Of a stretch of DNA of 64,000 bases, positions 56,480 through 64,000 are shown in pieces (position 1 is the first letter of the stretch; the number at the start of each line of letters is the position of its first letter). The DNA is taken from contig CM077643.1 of NCBI GenBank assembly GCA_039707465.1, forward strand, positions 45,512,605 to 45,576,604, written 5' to 3'. The stretch comes from Rhabdophis nuchalis (Eukaryota > Chordata > Lepidosauria > Squamata > Natricidae). A model generated the notes under the pieces. It saw nothing but the letters and a program-made list of their open reading frames with translations, ran no database searches and was not told the origin of the DNA. The position numbers and the translations under genes were made by a program.

Positions 56480-58250
56480 AATCTTTGGTGAGGGTCACAG
56501 CCTTTGGGGCTGGTTGGTAGCTCAACAGCTCAAGTCCTAACCAAGGACCTAGAAACTGTTAAGGAAAGTCGGAAGATATAAGCTGTTCCAAGCAGGGTAG
56601 TTTTTTGTAGTCAGACTGTTCAAGTCCAATAAATTTAGAATTTCCAAATAGTGATGTAGCCCTTTAGGTACTGCTCCAAGGGCTCCAATTACTATTGGGA
56701 CAACATATAATTTCTTTTTCCACAATCGCTTAATTTCAATTTGCAAATCTCAGTACTTTGTGATATTTTTTTCTTGTTGCTTATCTTCAGTTCGTGCATC
56801 ACCAGGTATTGCAATGTCAATGAACCAAACTTTTTTTCTTTTCAACTATTGTGATGTCAGGTGTGTTGTAGGCCAAGTGCCTGTCAGTCTGAATTCTGAA
56901 ATTCCACAAGATCTTGACTTTTTCATTCTCTAGAACCTTCTGAACCTGATGTTCCCAGTGGTTTTTGCTGTACTCCAATCCAAACTTCTGGCACAATTTC
57001 CAGTGAATGATTTTAGCAACTCGGCCATGGCGTTGTAAGTAGTGAGTTTGTGAAAATTTGCTGCACCCACTGATCAAGTGGTCGACTGTCTAATCTTTCT
57101 CATTACAGAGGTGACATTTGCTGTTGGTCGAACATGCTGAATTTTTGCCTTCATTCAATTTGTGGCTAAGGCTTGTTCTTGAGTTGGCAAAATAAAGCCT
57201 TCTGTTTCTTTTTTCAGTACTCCTGATCTTAATCAGCTCCAGGTTAGCTTTTGGTCAGCTTTGCCTTCAATACTTTTCAAGTATTGGCTATGCATAGCTT
57301 TGCTTTTCCAATTTTCAGCTCACTTCTCAATTATTTCTTACTTGTATTCAGCTTTTGATTTAGTTGTCTTCAAAAGGCCACTTTTATTTACTTCCTTAAT
57401 AATTGGTTCTTCACTTTTCTGGATGTAGTCATTCAAGCTGTGTCTTTCGTCTTCCACAGCCTGGTTTACTTGTAGGAGTCCTCGACCACCCTTTGCTCTT
57501 GGTAGATATAATCAGTCAACATCACTTTTAGGGTGCAAAGGCATGATTCATTGTCATAAGCTTCCTTGTTTTTCTGTCCAAATTGTCCAACTCCATCTGG
57601 GTCCAGTCAATTATTCCTGCAGAGTATCGAATCACAGGTATAGCCCTGTTATTTATTGCTTTTATGATGTTTCCTGCACTCAATTTGTACTTTAATATTT
57701 TGCGAATTCATTGAATGTACTTGGCTGAAGTTGATTCCTTGACTTTATTATGCATTAAGTCAGAGGCCTCTAAAATCCCCAAGTACTTGTAGACTTCTTC
57801 TGGTTTTACTGCCATTATCATTTCTTCATTCTCAAGTTCTATTCTATCATCTTCTATGACCTTGCCTGCTTTGGTTGCCATTGTTGCACATTTGTAAATT
57901 CCAAACTGCAGGCCAATTTGTTCCATCTAGCCGGCCTAGCATAGCCCCCTAAACTGACTTTTAGATAGTTTTTAAATTTGGGGATTTTAATCTGGTTTTA
58001 GCACAGGATCCATTGAATTAGTTTTTTAAATTTTATATGATGTTTTGTATGTATTTTTAATTTTTCCTGTGCGCCGCCCTGAGTCCGCTTGGAGAAGGGC
58101 GGGGTATAAATTGAATAAATATAAATATAAATATAATATATAAATATATAATACAATGTCTTAGCTAAAAAAATTTGTGCTTTCTATTAATGAATTCAGT
58201 TCAGCTTTTGTTTTACCAAACAACTTCAAATCATCCATGTACACCAAGTG
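56480..58250 (-). mobile_element. R4/Dong-like LINE (RT C-terminus + restriction-like endonuclease), interrupted by L2
   Basis: Read on the minus strand from 58250: VYMDDLKLFGKTKAELN (YMDD at about 58230-58241). An L2 insertion (57921-58155) follows, then QIGLQFGIYKCATMATKAGK, EVYKYLGILEASD, IIKAINNRAIPVIRYSAGI and LPRAKGGRGLLQVNQA. A CX2CX8HX4C finger (KCHLC...DHLISGC, near 57080-57115) comes next, then LAYNTPDITIVEKKK with FIDIAIPGD and EIKRLWKKKLYVVPIVIGAL. The finger followed by PD...D is the arrangement of early-branching LINEs with a restriction-enzyme-like endonuclease (R2/R4 type). That fits site-preferring target-primed reverse transcription. Several stops make it inactive. R4/Dong is my best guess. 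Confidence 0.65.
57921..58155 (+). mobile_element. L2-like LINE 3' end inserted in the R4-like LINE
   Basis: agccggcctagcatagcccc, then gcgccgccctgagtccgctt and a (AAATAT)n tail. It splits R4-like coding sequence between SLIESTNFF and EQIGLQFG. Confidence 0.8.
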
Positions 58251-58338
58251 CAATGATGATGATGATGATTAATTTGGTTAATCTTTGGTGAGATTCACAG
58301 CCTTTGGGGCTGGTTGGTAGCTCAGCAGCTTGAGTCTT
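58250..58338 (-). mobile_element. Second R4-like 3' end with GATGAT tail
   Basis: gttaatctttggtgagattc and ggggctggttggtagctcag repeat the terminal 60 bp seen at 56482-56545. The plus-strand (GATGAT)n before it is the tail. Confidence 0.65.
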
Positions 58339-59560
58339 ATTATTATTATATGCTTTATTTCTTAAACATGAAACAGTATATTGTTGTTGTTGTTGTGATT
58401 GTTATTATCATCATCACAAATCTATTTGTGTATGAGATGGGAAAAGATGAAAAACCACACTGGGTCTTCAAAATTGTTCTCATTTTCTGATTGCTTCTAA
58501 CAATGAAAGTGTAAGGGATTCATTCTACAAAGGAAGGAAGGCATGAATAAACTTCATCTGGGAAAGAAGGTTTTCCTGGTAAGTAAGGGGACAGGTGAAA
58601 TGCAGTTCCACAGCAAGCCAAGAATAACTTTTGAAAGGTAATTACTGAAAGTTTTCTTTTGAAGGCTTTTAGTAATTTACATCCCTTTAATTCTATGACC
58701 ATTAAAATATCAACCCGAGAACTATGTAGCAAAAGTGTAGTAAATGGCATTGAGTGGCCTCTAATCAGTGGGCCACACTGTCCTTTTCTAAGATGGGCTT
58801 GTCATCCAGCCAGCACCAAAGAAGTAGGGAAGATTGTTGTTCAACCTCTGCTTTTGCCATGCCAAAATAGGGTTCTGTATGCCAATGCTTTTTTCTTGGC
58901 AATAGAACTCAACGTGACATTTCCTCCCAAAAAAAGATTCAGCTGACCTCTCCTATCTTGATTTTTTTTTAGGAAGGGAGAGATATATTTTTAGGCTAGC
59001 TCAATTGCATTATACCCTCTTGAACCATTCATTTAATGTTTTAAATTGATATATTGCGTTACACTATATGGGAGGGTGCCTGGCTTTATTTTTAGAGGTA
59101 CTTTCAGGAGTTGAAAGACAGGTTTCCAATTTTATAAGATAAATTCTAGAAGCCCAAGAAATATTATCATTTAGCCTTCACTGCAGATATTGAACAAAAA
59201 CTATGATCCTAGAGGATAGAACCGACAAACCCATGGGACAAATATCAAGGTGACATTAAATTGTCCCTAAGCTGGTTTTTCAAATCTTTCAATGGTGCAC
59301 CCACTATAACTGACTTTGGTTGTCCTCTTTTTTGTATTTCCACCTACCCCAGCATTATAGCCTTTTCCATAAAGTATTCAAAATAGTATCATTTGGACCT
59401 GGTCATTTGTACCGTAAGTGATAATTCTAAGTTGAATTGTTCACTGATGCATTTGTTTCTTTTCTTGTCATCCATTGATGTTCTCAGGAGTCTTCCCCTA
59501 CATCAACATTCTCTTCCTAGCCTGCTTGTTCAAAGTCCAATTTTCAATTCCTTGGAGTAT
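58339..59560. other. Unique sequence, nothing recognised
   Basis: About 1.2 kb. A short TTG run near 58383. No gene recognised. Confidence 0.4.
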
Positions 59561-59785
59561 AGCAATAGCACTTAGACTTATATACTGCTTCATAAAACTT
59601 TACAGCCCTCTCTAACCAGTTACAGAGTCAGCATATTGCCCCCAGCAATCTGGGGCCTCGTTTTACCGACCATGGAAGGATGGATGGCAGAGTCAACCTT
59701 GAGATGATCAGGATGGAACTGCTGGCAGTTGGCAGAATTAGCCTGCAATACTGCATTCTAACCATTGCTTCATCACGGCTATCAC
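59561..59785 (-). mobile_element. tRNA-derived SINE (same family as 21096-21335)
   Basis: Plus strand agcaatagcacttagactta, tttacagccctctctaacc, cagcatattgcccccagcaa and gcattctaaccattgcttca are the reverse complement of the SINE tail, core and A-box region. Confidence 0.75.
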
Positions 59786-60036
59786 AGGGAATACCACTAC
59801 TTGCACTGTTCTGATCTTTGTAGGTACAGACACATCACAACATCTGATTTTTTTTTCCTAGAGCCTTCATGGATGCTCTACCAAGTGCTAGTCTGCAACA
59901 CTATTATATATTAATTTATTATTTATTAATAACTGGTATTATTCTGTATCTGTACCCCTAGTATATTTCTTCACTGTGCTACAGTTTGAATAAAGCATTG
60001 ATTAAAGTATAAATATATGAAGGAAGACATGTAGAT

Positions 60037-60295
60037 CAGGGGTGGGTTCTGGCAGTCACTGCTGCCAATTCGCTTCTGGGCGTGCCGTACACGTTGTGTG
60101 AGCATGTGCAGTACAATAAAAATTGTTCTGTGCATGTGCAGAAACAAAAAACAAGACGGTGGCACCTATTGCGCAACCCGGAGAACCGATTTGGGGATGT
60201 GGCAGGCCTGGATCCCTGCTGGTTCCAGCAACCCAGGCCGCCAAATCACTACCAGTGCAGCTGAATGGGTCCGAACTGGTAGGAACCCACCACTG
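60037..60295. mobile_element. hAT-type MITE, 259 bp
   Basis: The ends caggggtgggttct and aggaacccaccactg are inverted. The flanks atgtagat (60029-60036) and atatagat (60296-60303) agree at 7 of 8. The interior has gtgcatgtgcag and gcaacccggagaaccgattt, shared with the element at 2229-2964. Confidence 0.8.
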
Positions 60296-60309
60296 ATATA
60301 GATATACAA

Positions 60310-60362
60310 TAGGTAGGTAGGTAGGTAGGTAGGTAGGTAGGTAGGTAGGTAGGTAGGTAGGT
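60310..60362. repeat. (AGGT)n microsatellite
   Basis: About 13 units, directly abutting the left edge of duplicated block copy 2. Confidence 0.9.
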
Positions 60363-60687
60363 GGAGGAAATAGAAGGAGGAAGGAGTATTAGGAATGTTC
60401 ATGCTATGAGGTAAAGGTAAAGGGACTAGGGATTCAAACCACCGAACTGCCAATACTTCTGATCAACAAGTTCAGTGTCTTAGCCACTGAGCCATCATGT
60501 CCCCTATGCTGTGAGTTACCTATAAAGTAATAAAGGAAGGATAAAATTCTAATAAATAAATATGTCAGAATCGTTACCAGGCCCTGCAATGTTGCAGTGA
60601 AACTCAGTTGCTCATGTCTGTGGCCAAACAAATTCAGTTTATGCTTTAAAAGGCACCCTCAAGAGTTCCATAGAAAAATCAGTTTAT

Positions 60688-60688
<1 letters not shown>
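60361..60688 (+). repeat. 328-bp duplicated block, copy 2
   Basis: Matches 51442-51769 with five substitutions. It begins in mid-SINE at gtggaggaaatagaagg, directly after the AGGT run, and passes into a GATA array at its right end. Confidence 0.9.
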
Positions 60689-61190
<502 letters not shown>

Positions 61191-61192
61191 CT

Positions 61193-61589
61193 AACCAGCA
61201 GGACCAATATAAATGCCTAAATAAGCCTAATAATTTATCTAAATCCAGATGAACATCAAGAACAAAAGACAACAAAAGAAAACTAAAGATAATGGCAGGG
61301 CAAACAGGAATTTCAGTAGCAAGGAAAGCAAACTCAGTTGTGGCAGGTATTCTTGATATATTCCAATGCTGTTCCATTAAGGACCCAAAACATAATAACC
61401 CACATTTCGAGCTAGCAATTCTCTGTTGACATTATTAATTAGTAAGGCTTACTAATAATAATGCTGCCACATTTTGTTCCAGATGCAGCTTCTGGGTTCC
61501 CTCTAAAAGCTCCTCCACGTAGAACACATTGCAGTGGTCTACTCAAGTGATGATCCATGTATGATTTATGGTACTAGATCAGATTATAA
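61193..61589. other. Unique sequence, nothing recognised
   Basis: About 400 bp. A faint CR1/L2-like phrase (cattgcagtggtctactcaa near 61527) may be an old LINE trace. Confidence 0.35.
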
Positions 61590-61680
61590 TCAGATAACAG
61601 ATTAACAGAGTTGGAAGGGACCTTGCAGGTCATCTAGTCCAACCCCCTGCCCAAGAAGGAGACCCTGATGTATCATCCTG
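61590..61680 (-). mobile_element. CR1-like 3' UTR remnant
   Basis: taacagagttggaagggacc and tcatctagtccaaccccctg, the conserved CR1 3' end. Confidence 0.8.
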
Positions 61681-63400
61681 TAAAGCAATTAAAGACCTTC
61701 AGCCGCTTCACAGAACCATTAGGTTATTATATATATTATATATGTTATATATTATAGAGAGAATTAAACAAAAATGAGTAAAATATTTCTATCCTGTCTT
61801 TCTGCCCACCTGTGACTTTTATGTGAGTTTAAAACATATTGGCTAAAATTGAATAAACCATAATAATCTCAGCACATTACAAAATGCCTCGGTACATCAG
61901 CAGAAAAAGAAGAATAAAACCACCAAAGCTTGTTTATTTATTTATTGGTTAGTTGGTTATTTAAAGTATATTTGCTTTCTGGGGCAGTACAGTGCTACAC
62001 ACAAACAAAAGTATAGTCAGATGGAAGGCATAACACCCATAGTAACAAATATACAGAGTAGTTTGCAAAGCTCTTTGACCACACAACAAATTCAACAAAG
62101 TTAAGGCAGTTTTAAACAGAAAAGTCTTTGCTACTTGTTTAAATGTAATTGCATAGAAGGACACCACACCCTGAACACACTCAGGAGTGGGGAGAGTTTC
62201 AACAGTAAAGAAAATGGGCTCATCATTGGTCATTCCCAATCACTGGGCATCTAGAAATGAGTTCCCTACATTAGGGACATGCAGGCTGGCTGTAAGCTAT
62301 AGGTTGCCCACCTTTTATTTACATACGCCTGTGTCCCTCTCCCAAGTCACCCTGCCTGAAATGGGTGACAAATGTTTGAATTATAAAGTGCATTTTTCAC
62401 AAGAAGGAACACTGTGTAGGTTAAGATGGTCGTAATTTTTTTCAAAACCACAGATAGAGCAAGTGGCTGGTGTTCCTGACCTACCTCTCTGCTGGCATTG
62501 TTGCATCATTATTGTTATTTTCTCTGGCTTTTCAGCGCCACAATAATGAATGAAAAAGCATAGTCCCCAACCACAACGTTGCCTACATACAGCTCACCAT
62601 TCCCCCAAAACAAAAGAACCAATATTTAACCTGCCATAGGTGTTGAGGCCCATATAATTTGGGATGCAGGTAGTCTTTGACTTAAAACCTCCCTTGGGAC
62701 CGGAGTTTGCTTATTAAGCAATGCAATCATCAAGCAAGTCATCACATGACCAGACCTGATTTCACTATCATTTTTACTATGGTCATTACATGAATCACAT
62801 GGCCGTTACCCTGTCCTTAAGTGAATCCAGTTTCCCCAAAAGACTTTGCTTGTTGGAAGCTGACTGAGGAGGTCAAACATTGCAAAACACTACAGCCTTC
62901 ATAAAGGCAAGTTGATTGACAAGTCCCCAAAGTGGATGAGTTCAGGTGAATCCTGTGGGAGTGACTGAAATATCCCTTAGCCTTACATTCTCAAGGTTGA
63001 CCTCAAGACCACCTCTGCAAGTTCATGAAAGGCATGATATACACTGACAGACTGTCTGTCTGATCCAATTTGCTAATGCCAAGAATGGACACAAATTATA
63101 CACTGGATTGAATATCCAGTCACAGGGATGGAATCTATGTATATAAGCATTATGTTAGATAGACTAACATCTGGCAGAGAATTTGTATAGATCAACAGAT
63201 CCAAAGAGCAGTAGATTGGCGCAGTATTCTTCCCAAATACTAAATTTGTTATGGATATTGTACACTGAACTGTACAGTCAATTTGTTCATGTTTGATAAG
63301 ATCATTGCAAATAGTCATTTGCAAACCTGGTATTCATTAGCAGAACAAAGGAGCTACGTAATTCAATCATTGGTATTAAAGATTATAGCTTTATTGATTA
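61681..63400. other. Mostly unique sequence
   Basis: It contains an AT palindromic run near 61725-61755. A possible degenerate caggtagtctttgacttaa MITE starts near 62668, with no clear right end. No coding signal recognised. Confidence 0.4.
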
Positions 63401-64000
63401 GCCTATAGGCCTTATCAAAGCACAAGGCTCAAACACATATTACCAATAAAATCTTATAAAAACAATTTAAAATAAGAGTCGGATAAAATACAATAGTTAT
63501 AGGATAAGATACTATACAATAGAATTTAATACATAAATATGTAAAATAGAATAAAATGACATAAAATGATATTTCGGTGTCACCTGTAAAATCTACCCCA
63601 TTCAGGTCTACGTATACCGATCTCAACTGAAGCATTTTGCTTAAGTACTGTGCTATGTTAATTGTTATTAAGTTGTTTTGATATGGGGATCCCAATGGAT
63701 CATTCATTTGATATATAGACCAAGGTACTTGTCTCTCATCCCCCTTATACAAGCAACGGTCAAATAGGATGTGAGCCAGATCTTCTACCTCTGCTGTTCC
63801 GCAAAGGCTGAGATGCTCACTGTAGGGTATAGGTGGAATCTCTCATATCTGACCATTGTGTCAAGCTGTTGGAATCTCAGTCATGTAAATATCTCCCTAA
63901 TATGTTTTGGCCATTGTAACTTCAAATAGCTGTCTACTTGAAAAGTACATTTGTATTTGCTCAGCCATTTCAAGTTACCCACCTTACTAAGGACAGCTAT
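63401..64000 (-). mobile_element. LINE C-terminal end, family not identified
   Basis: Minus-strand translation gives IPYSEHLSLCGTAEVED, then LAHILFDRCLYKGDERQVP, NNLITINIAQYLSKMLQLRS and a tail rich in Tyr/Phe. A Cys-x9-His-x5-Cys cluster followed by an LY..R motif and an LxxAxYL helix is typical of the C-terminal finger region of several LINE proteins. Upstream toward 64000 the similarity continues with stops (TYxGDIYMTEIPTA). The copy runs off the window. I do not recognise the clade. Confidence 0.45.

Overview
The window looks like intergenic or intronic DNA from a squamate reptile, most probably a snake. It is AT-rich and full of non-LTR retrotransposons and short inverted-repeat DNA transposons. 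The clues are CR1/L3-like LINEs ending in (ATTCT)n or (ATTGT)n, many L2-like LINEs, L1, Rex1-like and R4-like LINEs, tRNA-derived SINEs of squamate type, long GATA arrays, and a relic resembling a vomeronasal type-2 receptor exon. I see no bacterial features, no CRISPR array, no rRNA or tRNA gene, and no intact host gene. Family names come from recognised motifs and not from a database search.

Layout. 1-7135: old CR1, a triply nested hAT/hAT/L2 block (2121-3063), a 5'-truncated L1 with its ORF2 C-terminus (3588-5385) and microsatellites. 7141-7489: a compact CpG-rich solo LTR with 5-bp target duplications. 7500-25000: L2, CR1, Rex1-like and SINE copies in both orientations, plus small hAT-type and TA-type elements. 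27053-29195: an ORF1-only L1 inserted in a hAT MITE, with both target-site duplications still readable. 29312-32290: the longest coding remnant, an L2-like LINE with endonuclease and reverse transcriptase in one 940-codon frame. 32600-35070: mostly repeat-poor. 38238-40287: a second full-length ORF1-only L1. 41784-41811: a short telomeric repeat. 42378-42521: a GC3-rich minus-strand frame that might be an exon. 44214-44490: the V2R-like relic. 44770-64000: CR1, L2, Rex1-like and R4-like LINEs, SINEs and GATA/AGGT/GACA arrays. A 328-bp block occurs twice there, 8.9 kb apart, each time running into a GATA array.

How the parts relate. Almost every long open frame belongs to a retrotransposon. 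The mobile elements fall into three roles. Autonomous LINEs (L2, CR1, Rex1-like, R4-like, L1 ORF2) encode the copying machinery. Elements without it (half-L1s, SINEs, MITEs) probably borrowed that of others. LINE tails appear to seed microsatellites: L2 gives ATT and AAAT runs, CR1 and Rex1-like give ATTCT or ATTGT runs. Many insertions keep target-site duplications, so relative ages can be read. The most unusual observation is the set of ORF1-only (half-L1) elements: two full-length copies and one truncated copy, all flanked by target duplications.
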